64,000 bases of DNA from positions 1 to 64,000 of the forward strand of contig NZ_QQBI01000003.1 of assembly GCF_004302915.1 (NCBI RefSeq). Direction: 5' to 3'. The notes under the pieces were generated by a model, which saw only the letters and a program-made list of their open reading frames with translations, searched no databases and was not told the origin of the DNA. A program made the position numbers and the translations under genes. Positions 48,252 to 61,357 of the stretch are shown one piece after another (position 1 is the stretch's first letter; each line of letters starts with the position of its first letter). This stretch comes from Komagataeibacter xylinus (lineage in GTDB: Bacteria > Pseudomonadota > Alphaproteobacteria > Acetobacterales > Acetobacteraceae).

Positions 48252-49654
48252 CCTATCCAGTGCCGGGACCGGTCAGGACGACCCTTCCCGCAACACGCAC
48301 GACCACACCGGCAGTCCCTGCGGTACCGGCCATCCGTGGCCCTGCCGTGCCAGCCCGCGTGCCCCGCCCGCGCGCGCCCGCACCCCTTGTGCCTGCCGCC
48401 GAGCGCATGCCCACGCGCAAGCTGCGCACCGGGCCGTTCAGCGTGCTTGATATCGGCTCGACCAAGATTGTCTGCCTGATCGGGCGCGGCGAGCCTGACA
48501 ACACCATCCGCATCCTTGGCCATGGCTGGCGGCGCTCGCACGGGGTGCGCTCGGGCGGAATCGTGGACCTGCGCGAGGCGGAATCGGCCATCCGCAACGC
48601 CGTGGCCCAGGCGGAGGACATGGCGACGGAGCGGCGCGATTCGATTTTCGTCAACCTGTCATGCGGCCACCCCGAGAGCCGTCACATCAACGCGCGCTGG
48701 CCCGTTGGCGGGCGCGAGGTCACGCAGGGCGATGTCAGCCGCATCATTGCCGAAGGGCGGCTGCGCGCCATCTCGGAAGGGCGCTCGGCCATCCATACCC
48801 TGCCGCTCGACTATGCGGTGGATGACACGCAGGAGGTGCTCGACCCGCGCGGGCACCTGTGCGACCTGCTCTCGGCACGGCTGCATGTGATCGATGCCAA
48901 CACCACCGCGCTGCGCAACCTCGAGGCCGTCCTGTCGCGCGTGGAACTCAAGATCGCGGGCATGGTGTCCTCGCCGCTGGCCTCGGGGCTTGCGGTGATG
49001 AGCGAGGACGAGCGCAACCTCGGCGCAACCGTGGTGGACATGGGCGGCGGGCTGACCTCGATCGGCGTGTTTGGCGAGGGCAGGCTGCTGCACACGGCCA
49101 CGATTCCGGTGGGGGGGCTGCATATCACGCGCGATATCGCGCAGGGTCTTTCCACCTCGATCGACAGCGCGGAGCGGCTCAAGACCATGTATGGCTCGGC
49201 CGAGCTGCTCGCGGGCGATGACAGTGATCCAATCCTCGTGCAATTGATTGGCGATAACGACCATCATTATGTCAGAATTTCACGCTCAAAGATCGTCTCG
49301 ATCATACATCCACGCGTGGAGGAAACCCTGGAAATGATACGTGACAGGCTGGAAATGGCAGCCGTGGGGCCCGCGGCGGACGGCCGCGTGATCCTGACGG
49401 GCGGCGGCTCCCTGCTTGAGGGAATCGGCCCCATGGCGGCGCGCATCCTCAACCGGCAGGTGCGCCTTGGCCGCCCGCGCCGCATTGTGGGCCTGCCTGA
49501 AAATTCAGCCACATGGCCCATGTTCTCCACATCGGCCGGCCTGCTGGCCTGGGCCGCGGGCGCCGCCGATGAAATGGGCGAGCCCGACACGCGCGATGCC
49601 CGCCCCGGCGGCCTTGTGAGACGTTTTGTGGATTTCATACGTGATAGGGTATGA
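48248..49654 (+). CDS. ftsA: Cell division protein FtsA with proline-rich N-terminal extension
   Basis: A 468-residue actin-like protein that anchors FtsZ to the membrane. The actin fold starts at about 63 with FSVLDIGSTKIVCLIGRG (phosphate 1), with phosphate 2 at VDMGGGLTSIGVF and the adenosine loop at ILTGGGSLLEG. The C-terminal amphipathic helix is RRFVDFIRDRV. About 60 extra N-terminal residues, very rich in Pro, Ala, Val and Arg, precede the fold. The start at 48248 has the strong site GACGGAGGCGGG and overlaps ftsQ; a downstream Met (48407) without a good site is the alternative. Confidence 0.93.
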   Translation: MTYPVPGPVRTTLPATRTTTPAVPAVPAIRGPAVPARVPRPRAPAPLVPAAERMPTRKLRTGPFSVLDIGSTKIVCLIGRGEPDNTIRILGHGWRRSHGVRSGGIVDLREAESAIRNAVAQAEDMATERRDSIFVNLSCGHPESRHINARWPVGGREVTQGDVSRIIAEGRLRAISEGRSAIHTLPLDYAVDDTQEVLDPRGHLCDLLSARLHVIDANTTALRNLEAVLSRVELKIAGMVSSPLASGLAVMSEDERNLGATVVDMGGGLTSIGVFGEGRLLHTATIPVGGLHITRDIAQGLSTSIDSAERLKTMYGSAELLAGDDSDPILVQLIGDNDHHYVRISRSKIVSIIHPRVEETLEMIRDRLEMAAVGPAADGRVILTGGGSLLEGIGPMAARILNRQVRLGRPRRIVGLPENSATWPMFSTSAGLLAWAAGAADEMGEPDTRDARPGGLVRRFVDFIRDRV

Positions 49655-49731
49655 TCTTGCACGGAAACCCTTTATTGTACTTTTGCCGTTAGTATGCCAG
49701 CACGCCTACCCCCATCCATCGGGAGCCCAGC

Positions 49732-51237
49732 ATGACCCTCAACCTGACCATCCCGCAGCAGAATCATTCCGATTTCACCCCCCGCATTACAGTGATCGGG
49801 GTTGGCGGTGGTGGTACCAATGCGGTGGACAACATGATCCATTCGCAGTTGCAGGGAGTGGAATTCATTGTCGCCAACACTGATGCCCAGCAGCTTTCGC
49901 ACAGCAAGGCCGACCGCCGCATCCAGCTTGGCCCGCACCTGACGCAGGGCCTCGGCGCAGGCGCCAAGCCCGAGATCGGCCGCGCCGCGGCGGAGGAAGC
50001 GTGCGATGAACTCTCCCGCCACCTTGATGGCGCGCACATGGTGTTCATCACCGCGGGCATGGGCGGCGGCACCGGCACGGGGGCGGCCCCCGTCATTGCC
50101 CGCATGGCGCGCGAACGCGGCATCCTGACCGTGGGCGTGGTGACCAAGCCCTTCATGTTCGAGGGCATGCGCCGCACCAAGTCGGCCGAGGCGGGCATTG
50201 CCGAGCTGCAGCAGTTCGTTGACACGCTGATCGTGATCCCGAACCAGAACCTGTTCCGCATGGCCAATGAAAGCACGAGCTGGCGCGATGCCTTCAAGAT
50301 GGCGGACAACGTGCTTTACATGGGCGTGCGCGGCGTGACCGACCTCATGATGGCGCCGGGCCTCGTCAACCTCGATTTTGCCGATATCCGCACCATCATG
50401 GCGGAAATGGGCAAGGCGATGATGGGCACGGGCGATGCCGAGGGCGATAACCGCGCCATTGCCGCCGCCGAGGCCGCGATCTCGAACCCGCTGCTTGAAG
50501 ATACCTCGATGAAGGGGGCGCAGGGCCTGCTCATCAACATTACCGGCGGCGAAGACCTGACCCTGTTCGAGGTGGACCAGGCGGCAAACCGCATCCGCGA
50601 GGAAGTGGCGGAAGACGCAAACATCATCTTCGGTTCCGCCATTGATACCTCGCTCAATGGCAAGATCCGCGTCTCGGTCGTGGCCACGGGCATCGACAAC
50701 CCGCCAGCAGGCCGGAGCACCACCCAGCCTGCCGAGGCGGCGGAACCCGCCAGCCCGCCCCAGCCCGCACCGGAAGCGGCCGCACAGCCCGCGCCCCCCG
50801 CCGCGGCACAGGCAGCACCGCCTCCTCCCGGCGCACCCCCGCTACAGCACCCAGCGGCTCCCCGGCCCGGCCATGCTCCCGGTGCGGCGCAACGCCCGCC
50901 TGGCGCACCGCCGCGCGCGCCCTCGCCCCATGCCGTGCCACCGCAGGCGCAGCGCGGCTCGCCCCGCTCGCCCCTGTTTACGGAAAACGCCCGGCCCCAG
51001 GCAGCACCTGAGCCGCAGGCCGCACCCCGCAGCCTGTTTGGCATCGTGACCGGGGCGCTGCGCCGCCATTCCAACCCGCCGCAGCCCGAGGCGCCCCCAC
51101 CCCAGCGCACCGAGCCTTCAGTGCAGCAGCAGCCCATGCCGCAGCCTTCCGCCCCGCCCGCGCCGGGCAGCAGCGCCACGCCGCCCGAGGATGGGGGGCT
51201 CGATATTCCCGCCTTCCTGCGGCGCCGCTCGCAGTAA
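49732..51237 (+). CDS. ftsZ: Cell division protein FtsZ
   Basis: This 501-residue tubulin-like GTPase forms the division ring. The GTPase domain has [13 protein letters not shown], the tubulin signature [15 protein letters not shown] near 103-117, and the synergy loop [21 protein letters not shown] linker of about 170 residues, rich in Pro, Ala and Gln, follows from about 320, longer than in E. coli but normal for alphaproteobacteria. It ends with the conserved peptide [10 protein letters not shown] that binds FtsA. It has its own 77-bp upstream gap after ftsA. Confidence 0.98.
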   Translation: MTLNLTIPQQNHSDFTPRITVIGVGGGGTNAVDNMIHSQLQGVEFIVANTDAQQLSHSKADRRIQLGPHLTQGLGAGAKPEIGRAAAEEACDELSRHLDGAHMVFITAGMGGGTGTGAAPVIARMARERGILTVGVVTKPFMFEGMRRTKSAEAGIAELQQFVDTLIVIPNQNLFRMANESTSWRDAFKMADNVLYMGVRGVTDLMMAPGLVNLDFADIRTIMAEMGKAMMGTGDAEGDNRAIAAAEAAISNPLLEDTSMKGAQGLLINITGGEDLTLFEVDQAANRIREEVAEDANIIFGSAIDTSLNGKIRVSVVATGIDNPPAGRSTTQPAEAAEPASPPQPAPEAAAQPAPPAAAQAAPPPPGAPPLQHPAAPRPGHAPGAAQRPPGAPPRAPSPHAVPPQAQRGSPRSPLFTENARPQAAPEPQAAPRSLFGIVTGALRRHSNPPQPEAPPPQRTEPSVQQQPMPQPSAPPAPGSSATPPEDGGLDIPAFLRRRSQ

Positions 51238-51247
51238 TACGATACCC

Positions 51248-51276
51248 CTGGCGCGGTCCCCATCGGGCCGCGCCAG
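51248..51276 (+). terminator. Strong hairpin after ftsZ
   Basis: CTGGCGCGG (51248-51256) and CCGCGCCAG (51268-51276) form a perfect 9-bp stem with an 11-nt loop, 11 nt after the ftsZ stop codon. The following TTGCTTG is only partly T-rich, so it may be an attenuating hairpin or mRNA 3'-end stabiliser between ftsZ and lpxC. Confidence 0.55.
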
Positions 51277-51398
51277 TTGCTTGCAGACAGGTAACAATAG
51301 GCAATAATCCTTGACTGTTCCGACGGGAAACAAGGCGCTAGCATGGAAGCATGCCAGTTACCGCGAGTTCTCCCATTTTCCCGTCAAGGATACAGGCA

Positions 51399-52355
51399 AT
51401 GAACGGCATGGTGCCGCCCGCACATTTTCCCTTCATGCCGCCATCCAGCCATGACGGGCAGATGCAGCATACCCTGAGCCAGCCAATCAGCAGCGTGGGC
51501 ATCGGGCTGCATACAGGCGCGCGAATCAGCCTGCGCCTTTCGCCCGCGGCAGAGAATACCGGCATCGTCTTTCACCGCACCGACCGCGCCATGCCGCCCG
51601 TCACCGCCCGCTACGACACGGTGGTGGACACGCAGCTGAGCACGGTGCTCGGCCACGAGCCACAGGGCGCGCGCATTGCCACGGTGGAACACCTGATGGC
51701 AGCGCTTGCAGGCTGTGGCATCGATAACGTGCTTGTCGAGGTGGATGGGCCGGAAATCCCGGTATTTGACGGTTCAGCCGCCGAGTTCGTGTTCCTGCTC
51801 GAATGCGCGGGCCGCAGGCGGCAGGAGGCGCGCCGCCAGCATATCCACATCACCCGGACCGTACGGGTGGAAGAAGGCGATGCGTTTGCCGAACTCTCCC
51901 CCGCCACGCAGCCGGGGCTGGCCATTGATCTTTCCATCGACTTTCCCGCTGCCGCCATTGGCCAGCAGCGCTATGCAACACAGGTTGACAGCGACCTGTT
52001 CCGCCAGCACCTGAGCCGGGCGCGCACCTTCGTGCTCCAGCCCGAGATCGAGCACCTGCACGCCATAGGCCTCGCGCGCGGCGGCTCGCTCGACAATGCT
52101 GTGGTGGTCAATGGCGCCCGCGTGCTCAACCCCGCCGGCCTGCGCCACCCGGATGAATTCGTGCGCCACAAGGTGCTTGATGCAATTGGTGACCTGTATC
52201 TGGCCGGTGGCCTGATCGAGGGGAGTTTCAGGGGGCACAAATCGGGCCATACCCTCAATAACCGCCTGTTGCGCAAACTGTTTGCCGATAAGGCGAACTG
52301 GCATCTCGCCCCTGCCGGCGCGCCTGCGGGCCAGCCCTGTACGCAGGCTGCGTGA
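51399..52355 (+). CDS. lpxC: UDP-3-O-acyl-N-acetylglucosamine deacetylase
   Basis: This 318-residue zinc enzyme catalyses the committed step of lipid A synthesis. It shows SVGIGLHTG, the zinc His in VEHLMAALAGCGIDN, DGPEIPVFDGSA, the HKVLDAIGDLYLAG zinc pair and the catalytic His in RGHKSGHTLNNRLLR. The start at 51399 has AAGGA eight bases upstream and gives about 20 extra residues before the conserved core QHTLSQPISSVG; a Met at 51462 is the shorter option. It follows ftsZ as in many dcw clusters. Confidence 0.95.
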   Translation: MNGMVPPAHFPFMPPSSHDGQMQHTLSQPISSVGIGLHTGARISLRLSPAAENTGIVFHRTDRAMPPVTARYDTVVDTQLSTVLGHEPQGARIATVEHLMAALAGCGIDNVLVEVDGPEIPVFDGSAAEFVFLLECAGRRRQEARRQHIHITRTVRVEEGDAFAELSPATQPGLAIDLSIDFPAAAIGQQRYATQVDSDLFRQHLSRARTFVLQPEIEHLHAIGLARGGSLDNAVVVNGARVLNPAGLRHPDEFVRHKVLDAIGDLYLAGGLIEGSFRGHKSGHTLNNRLLRKLFADKANWHLAPAGAPAGQPCTQAA

Positions 52356-52437
52356 TGAGGGAGCGTGAAATCCGCACGCGGAGACTTCACCCACACCCGG
52401 CACATGATATAAAGCTCCCGTAACTGGAAGAGCTGGC

Positions 52438-53322
52438 ATGTTCGCACGCATATCACACCCGACCCCGCAGCCTTTGCGCAGCCCCTGCCAGCCGGCACGC
52501 TGGCTGGCGCTCCTGCCCCTGGCGGGCCTGCTGGCGGCATGCGGCAACAACGCAAGCGCCATCAATGAGCGCGCGCCGCGCGTCGGCTCGGCCGAGACAT
52601 TGTACAATAACGGTGTCGATGCCCTGCGCTCGGACCGCTACCTGCTGTCGGTCAACCAGTTCGACACGCTCCAGCGCAACTATCCCTACTCCCAGTACAC
52701 GGCCAATGCGCAGTTGATGGAAGGGTATGCCAACTACCTGCTCAACAAATACCCCGAGGCCGTGCAGCAGCTTGACCGCTTTCTGGAACTGCACCCCACC
52801 AGCACCGATGCCGCCTATGCCTTCTACCTGCGCGCGCTATGCTATTACGAGCAGGTGGCTGACGTGCAGCGCGACCAGCAGGGCACCATCGAGGCCATGG
52901 ATGCGCTGGAAGAGGTGATTACCCGCTTCCCCCAGAGCCCTTATTCCCGTGATGCGCAGCTCAAGATCGACCTGTGCCGCGACCATCTGGCGGGCAAGGA
53001 AATGCTGGTGGGCCGCTACTACCAGCAGCAGAACGACTTCCCCGCCGCCGCCGGGCGCTACCAGCGCGTGGTGCAGGATTTCCAGACCACAAACCACGTG
53101 CCCGAGGCACTCGAGCGGCTGGTCGAGGTCTATCTGGACATGGGCCTGCTCGAACAGGCCCGCAAGACCGGCTCCGTGCTGGCCTATAACTACCCCAGCA
53201 GCAAGTGGTACGAGGATGCCTACGACCATCTGCGCGCCCACCACCTGATCAAGGGCGTGGACGGCAAGGACAACAAGCAGGGGCGCAACATCTTCCAGCG
53301 GGCGTGGCACTCGGTTTTCTGA
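52438..53322 (+). CDS. bamD: Outer membrane protein assembly factor BamD
   Basis: A 294-residue outer-membrane lipoprotein of the BAM complex that inserts beta-barrel proteins. The signal peptide ends in the lipobox LLAAC, with Cys at about residue 35. Tetratricopeptide-like repeats follow: ETLYNNGVDALRSDRYLLSV, then QLMEGYANYLLNKYPEAVQQ, and AAGRYQRVVQDFQTTNHVPEAL. RFLELHPTSTDAAYAFYLRAL is typical of BamD/YfiO. The order lpxC-bamD-recN is conserved in alphaproteobacteria. Confidence 0.95.
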   Translation: MFARISHPTPQPLRSPCQPARWLALLPLAGLLAACGNNASAINERAPRVGSAETLYNNGVDALRSDRYLLSVNQFDTLQRNYPYSQYTANAQLMEGYANYLLNKYPEAVQQLDRFLELHPTSTDAAYAFYLRALCYYEQVADVQRDQQGTIEAMDALEEVITRFPQSPYSRDAQLKIDLCRDHLAGKEMLVGRYYQQQNDFPAAAGRYQRVVQDFQTTNHVPEALERLVEVYLDMGLLEQARKTGSVLAYNYPSSKWYEDAYDHLRAHHLIKGVDGKDNKQGRNIFQRAWHSVF

Positions 53323-53361
53323 TTTCCGCCAACGATCCTTCGTGCTGAACAGGAACCGATC

Positions 53362-57229
<3,868 letters not shown>

Positions 57230-57580
57230 CACGCCTTGCCGCCCGCACGGGCGGAAAAGCCTTTCATGCCGCCGTGACGGAAAGGGACGTGGCGCTGACG
57301 TTTGAGGACCGGGCCACGATCGCGCTCCTGCTCGGGCATGGGGGGATTTTGATAATCCCGCGCTGGTCGTGGAATTATACGCAAAGCTGCGCCAGCCACC
57401 GCCTTTTTGAAAAAAGGCAACACCCTGGTGCACAACATAACTGTGGTCTTGCATGGTCCTGTCGCGTAACATTTGGGCTGGAACCAAACACGGGCTTACA
57501 CGCGCGGGAGCACCAGACCGACCAGCACGCCAGGCCGCCGCAGCGGGGTGCGGCATGGATTTTCAGGGGGATGACATCTT
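57230..57580. other. 351-bp region between ligA and the BMP transporter operon
   Basis: A CCGCCC/GGGCGG hairpin at 57239-57254 lies just after ligA and may terminate it weakly. A dispersed hairpin repeat follows at 57399-57430. The remaining sequence should hold the transporter promoter, but I cannot assign -35/-10 boxes with confidence. No convincing small gene or riboswitch fold is seen. Confidence 0.55.
57399..57430 (+). repeat. Dispersed hairpin repeat, copy E
   Basis: CCGCCTTTTTGAAAAAAGGC followed by AACACCCTGGTG. The hairpin and the following ACACCC match the GCRCCC element of copies A and B, but the A/T-rich tail is shorter or lost. Confidence 0.55.
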
Positions 57581-58708
57581 ATGACAGTTTCAGGGTCGCG
57601 GGGGCGGCTGCTGACAACGCGCCGCGAGATGCTGGGCCTTGCAGGCGGCGCGGGCTCCAGCCTGCTGCTGCCCCGCCACGCACGGGCGCAGGCCCAGCCC
57701 GCATGGCGCAGGCCGCTGGCTGAATCCGACGCGATCGTGGCCTTTGGCCATACCGGCCCCATTACCGATGGCGGCTGGTCGATGGTGCATGACCGGGGCG
57801 TGCAGGCCGTGCGCCGCACCTTCCCCAAACTGCGCACCATCTATGTGGAGAGCGTGCCCTACTCCGCCGATGCCACGCGGCTGTTCCGCCAGTTCGTGGC
57901 CGAAGGCGCACAGATGGTCATGGCCACATCGGAATATGGCGACTTCATAAAAGATGTGTCGGACCGCGCGCCTGATGTCGCGTTCATGGAATGCGATGGC
58001 ACCAATGTAACCGGCAACCTGGGCTGGTATTACGTGGCGCACTGGTATGCCAGCTACATCATCGGCATTGTCGCAGCCCTCATGACCAAGACCAACAAGA
58101 TCGGCTTTCTGGGCGCGTTTCCCATTCCCTCGGTCTATGCCTCAGCCAATGCAACATTGCTGGGCGCGCAGTCGGTCAACCCGGCCATCACGCTGCAGAG
58201 CATCACCATCAATGCCTGGTTCGACCCGCAGGCGGCAACGCAGGCGGCAACCGCGCTGGCCGATAACGGGTGTGATTTCCTGTGCGGCATCATGGATGAG
58301 CCCGCCTACCTGCGCGTGGCCCTGCAACGCGGGCTGAAGGCAGCCATGTGGAACACCGGCATGCTCGATTACGGGCCGCAGGCCTATGTCAGTTCCGTAT
58401 GCCTCGACTTCAATGACTATTACATCAGCCAGGTGCGCAACCTGCTGGCGGGCACATGGCAGCCCGAGGGGCATTTCCTGACCCTGGGCCACGGCGTGGA
58501 CCGCGATGCCTGGGGGCCGACCGTGCCGCCCGAGGCCGCCGCCCGCGCCGATGACATGCGCACGCGCATGCTGGCGGGCCACAATCCCTTTGTCGGCCCC
58601 ATATACGATAATCATGGCCGCCTGCGCGTGCCTGCGGGCACGGCGCTGAGCGACCTTGAAATCTATCACTCCGACTGGGCGGTGGCGGGAGTATCGGGCC
58701 TTGAATAA
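57581..58708 (+). CDS. BMP family ABC transporter substrate-binding protein, Tat-exported
   Basis: A 375-residue periplasmic binding protein of the BMP/Med family, which in characterised systems binds purine nucleosides. A Tat-type signal peptide (TTRREMLGLAGGAGSSLLLP) is visible, ending near ARAQA. The mature domain has the BMP pattern FGHTGPITDGGWSMVHDRGV, ETSEYG-like ATSEYGDFIKDV, and KIGFLGAFPIPSV. It is the first gene of a four-gene importer operon. Ribosome site CAGGGGGATG. Folding before export is implied by the Tat signal; the ligand is inferred from family only. Confidence 0.88.
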   Translation: MTVSGSRGRLLTTRREMLGLAGGAGSSLLLPRHARAQAQPAWRRPLAESDAIVAFGHTGPITDGGWSMVHDRGVQAVRRTFPKLRTIYVESVPYSADATRLFRQFVAEGAQMVMATSEYGDFIKDVSDRAPDVAFMECDGTNVTGNLGWYYVAHWYASYIIGIVAALMTKTNKIGFLGAFPIPSVYASANATLLGAQSVNPAITLQSITINAWFDPQAATQAATALADNGCDFLCGIMDEPAYLRVALQRGLKAAMWNTGMLDYGPQAYVSSVCLDFNDYYISQVRNLLAGTWQPEGHFLTLGHGVDRDAWGPTVPPEAAARADDMRTRMLAGHNPFVGPIYDNHGRLRVPAGTALSDLEIYHSDWAVAGVSGLE

Positions 58709-60296
58709 CCCAGTCTCCCCCGCTGGTCCCTCCGGCATGGCGCCGGGCACGCCGCCGGTGCTGCAGTTGCGCGGCATTGGCAAGTTCTTCCCCGGCGTGA
58801 TCGCCAACAAGGACGTGGACCTTGATGTGTGGCCGGGCGAGATCCATGCCCTGCTGGGCGAGAACGGGGCTGGCAAGTCCACGCTCATGAACGTGGTGAC
58901 CGGCATCTACCAGCCCGAGGAAGGCGAGATCATCCTCGATGGCTACGGCCAGACCTTCACCTCCCCGCAAGAGGCCATTCGCGCGGGTATTGGCATGGTA
59001 CACCAGCACTTCAAGCTGGTGCAGGCCTTTACGGTGGCCGAGAACATCCATCTGGGCTGGGACGAGGCCCCCCGCCTCGCCTCGCCTGCCGTGATGGAAG
59101 CCCGCACGCGCGAGATTTCCGAGCGCTTCGGCTTTCCTGTCGATCCCGCCGCGCGGGTGTGCGACCTTTCGGCGGGCGAGCAGCAGCGCGTTGAAATCCT
59201 GCGCGTGCTGGCGCGCCGGGCACGGCTGCTGATCATGGACGAGCCCACCGCCGTGCTGACGCCGGAGGAGACGGGCGAGCTGTTCCGCGCCCTGCGGGCC
59301 TTCCGCGCGCAGGGCAATGCGGTCATCATCATCAGCCATAAGCTTGACGAGGTGATGGAGATTTCCGACCGTGTCAGCATCCTGCGCGGCGGGCGCAAGG
59401 TGGGCACGTTCCGCACGGCGGACTGCAATCCCTCCATGCTGGCGGCCACCATGGTGGGGCGCGACATCGTGCGGCGCAACATGCGCGCCCGGCCCGAAGG
59501 CGCCGCCCCCATTGCCCCACAACCCATCATGCAGCTCCGCAACGTGAGCGTACGCGACGACCGCGGCGTGGACACGCTGCGCGATGTCAGCCTTGACCTG
59601 CATGGCGGCGAGATCCTGGGCATTGCGGGCGTTGCGGGTAACGGCCAGCGCGAACTGACCCATGTGCTGACCGGGCTTATGGCCCGCACATCAGGCGAGA
59701 TCGTGCTTGATGGCAGCGTGGTGGACCGCGCCGACCCGGCCCTGTTTGCCCATGCGGGCGTAGGCCACATCCCCGAGGACCGGCTGCGCAGCGCCCTGGC
59801 ACCCTCGCTGTCCATCACCACCAACATGGCATTGCGTGAATATGCCCACCCCCCGATTGGCCGCCATGGCCTGTATGATGCGGGGGCCGCGGGCGTGCTG
59901 GCGCATGACATTGCGGAACTGGCACAGGTGCGCATCCCCGATTTTGGCATGCCCATCCGCAACCTCTCGGGTGGCAACCAGCAGCGGCTGGTGGCACGGC
60001 GCGAGATCCGCATTGCAAGCCGGGTGCTGGTGGCCGCCTACCCCGCGCGCGGGCTCGATATCGGGGCCATTGCCACCATGCTGGGCTACCTGACCGACCT
60101 GCGCGACCAGGGGGTGGCCGTGGTATTCATTTCTGAAGATCTGGAAGACCTGCTGAACGTGTCCGACCGCATCGGGGTCATGTTTCACGGGCGCATGATG
60201 GATGTGATTGATGCGGAAAATGCGGATATCGCCACCATCGGCATGCTGATGGGCGGCCGGGAACCCACCGACCTCCAGCCGGGAGGGCCACGGTAA
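58701..60296 (+). CDS. ABC transporter ATP-binding protein (duplicated, nucleoside/sugar type)
   Basis: A protein of about 531 residues with two ABC ATPase halves, as in the RbsA/NupA/YufO class that pairs with BMP proteins. First half: Walker A GENGAGKSTLMNVV, signature LSAGEQQRVEIL, Walker B LLIMDEPTAVL. Second half: degenerate Walker A (GVAGNGQREL), signature LSGGNQQRLV and a weak Walker B, so only the first site is likely fully catalytic. I favour a TTG start at 58701 with GGGAG upstream, overlapping the binding-protein stop; ATG 58737 is the alternative, and ATG 58656 lies inside the previous gene. Confidence 0.9.
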   Translation: MNNPVSPAGPSGMAPGTPPVLQLRGIGKFFPGVIANKDVDLDVWPGEIHALLGENGAGKSTLMNVVTGIYQPEEGEIILDGYGQTFTSPQEAIRAGIGMVHQHFKLVQAFTVAENIHLGWDEAPRLASPAVMEARTREISERFGFPVDPAARVCDLSAGEQQRVEILRVLARRARLLIMDEPTAVLTPEETGELFRALRAFRAQGNAVIIISHKLDEVMEISDRVSILRGGRKVGTFRTADCNPSMLAATMVGRDIVRRNMRARPEGAAPIAPQPIMQLRNVSVRDDRGVDTLRDVSLDLHGGEILGIAGVAGNGQRELTHVLTGLMARTSGEIVLDGSVVDRADPALFAHAGVGHIPEDRLRSALAPSLSITTNMALREYAHPPIGRHGLYDAGAAGVLAHDIAELAQVRIPDFGMPIRNLSGGNQQRLVARREIRIASRVLVAAYPARGLDIGAIATMLGYLTDLRDQGVAVVFISEDLEDLLNVSDRIGVMFHGRMMDVIDAENADIATIGMLMGGREPTDLQPGGPR

Positions 60297-61357
60297 TGGC
60301 GACACGTGCCTTCCAGCGCCTGCCCACCGCGCCTGCGGGCCGCATCCTGGCCCTGCGGCTGGTGGCCATCGCGGTCTCGCTTTGCATCATCGCGGGCGTG
60401 CTGGCCCTGTCTGGCCACAGCCCTGCCATGCTGGCGGAACTGATCCTGCGCTCCACCCTTGGCTCGCGCTTCGGGCTGGAGGACCTGATGCTGTTCATGT
60501 GCCCGCTGCTGCTCACGGGGGCGGCGGTTACGGTGTGCGGCACCATCGGGCTGTGGAATATCGGGGCGGAGGGCCAGTTCTATGCTGGCGCCATTGCCGC
60601 GACCGGCGTGGCCCTTGGCCTGCATGGCCCGGTTCTGGTCGTGCTACCACTCATGACCATTGCGGGCATACTGGGCGGCATGGCGTGGATTACCGTGCCC
60701 ACGCTGGCCCGCGCCTATGCCGGGGTGAACGAGATCATCACCACGCTGCTGCTCAACTTCATCGCATCGCTCCTCACCTATTACCTGACCACGGGGCCGT
60801 GGCGTGACCGGATCAGCGGGGCGCAGGTCTCGACGCAGCGGCTTTCGGTTTCCATGCCCGAGATGTGGGGCATCGTGCACTGGGGCTTTCCGGTCGCCAT
60901 CATGATCGTGGTGGGGCTGGCGCTGGTGCTGTCGCGCACGCGGTGGGGCTATGAGATCCGCATGGGCGGGGCCAACCCGGAGGCCGCGCGCTATGCGGGT
61001 ATTCCGGTGCGGCTGCGCATCATCTCGGTCATGCTGCTTTCTGGCGGCCTGGCGGGGCTGGCGGGCATGTTCGAGGTCGCGGGCACGGTACACCGGCTGC
61101 AGGGCGGCATGGCCAACAACTTTGGCTATCTGGGCATTGTGGTGGCGGTGCTGGCGCGCGGGTCATGCCTGAACGTGATCCCGGCGGCGCTTCTGATGGC
61201 GCTGATCCTTGATTCGGGCATTGTCATGCAGACGCAGCAGCTTTCGGCCTCGGTCATCCTCGCCATTACCGGGCTGATCCTGTTCATGATCGCCATCGGC
61301 GATGAACTGGCCCATTACCGGCCTGTCGCCACCACGCCAGCGAAGGGAAAAGCCTAA
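60296..61357 (+). CDS. ABC transporter permease (BMP/nucleoside importer, subunit 1)
   Basis: A 353-residue membrane permease of the BPD_transp_2 (RbsC-like) family, YufP/NupB type. About ten hydrophobic helices; the cytoplasmic coupling region contains EIRMGGANPEAARYAGIPV, the conserved EAA-like loop of this family. GTIGLWNIGAEGQFYAGAIA and AGVNEIITTLLLNFIA are typical of the nucleoside permease group. It overlaps the ATPase stop by 1 nt and the second permease start by 1 nt (TAATG), so the operon is tightly coupled. Confidence 0.9.
   Translation: MATRAFQRLPTAPAGRILALRLVAIAVSLCIIAGVLALSGHSPAMLAELILRSTLGSRFGLEDLMLFMCPLLLTGAAVTVCGTIGLWNIGAEGQFYAGAIAATGVALGLHGPVLVVLPLMTIAGILGGMAWITVPTLARAYAGVNEIITTLLLNFIASLLTYYLTTGPWRDRISGAQVSTQRLSVSMPEMWGIVHWGFPVAIMIVVGLALVLSRTRWGYEIRMGGANPEAARYAGIPVRLRIISVMLLSGGLAGLAGMFEVAGTVHRLQGGMANNFGYLGIVVAVLARGSCLNVIPAALLMALILDSGIVMQTQQLSASVILAITGLILFMIAIGDELAHYRPVATTPAKGKA

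Noticed and set aside
57274-57723. 149-codon plus-strand frame between ligA and the BMP gene
   Set aside because: It overlaps the BMP signal peptide in another frame, crosses the hairpin repeat and has no recognisable product.
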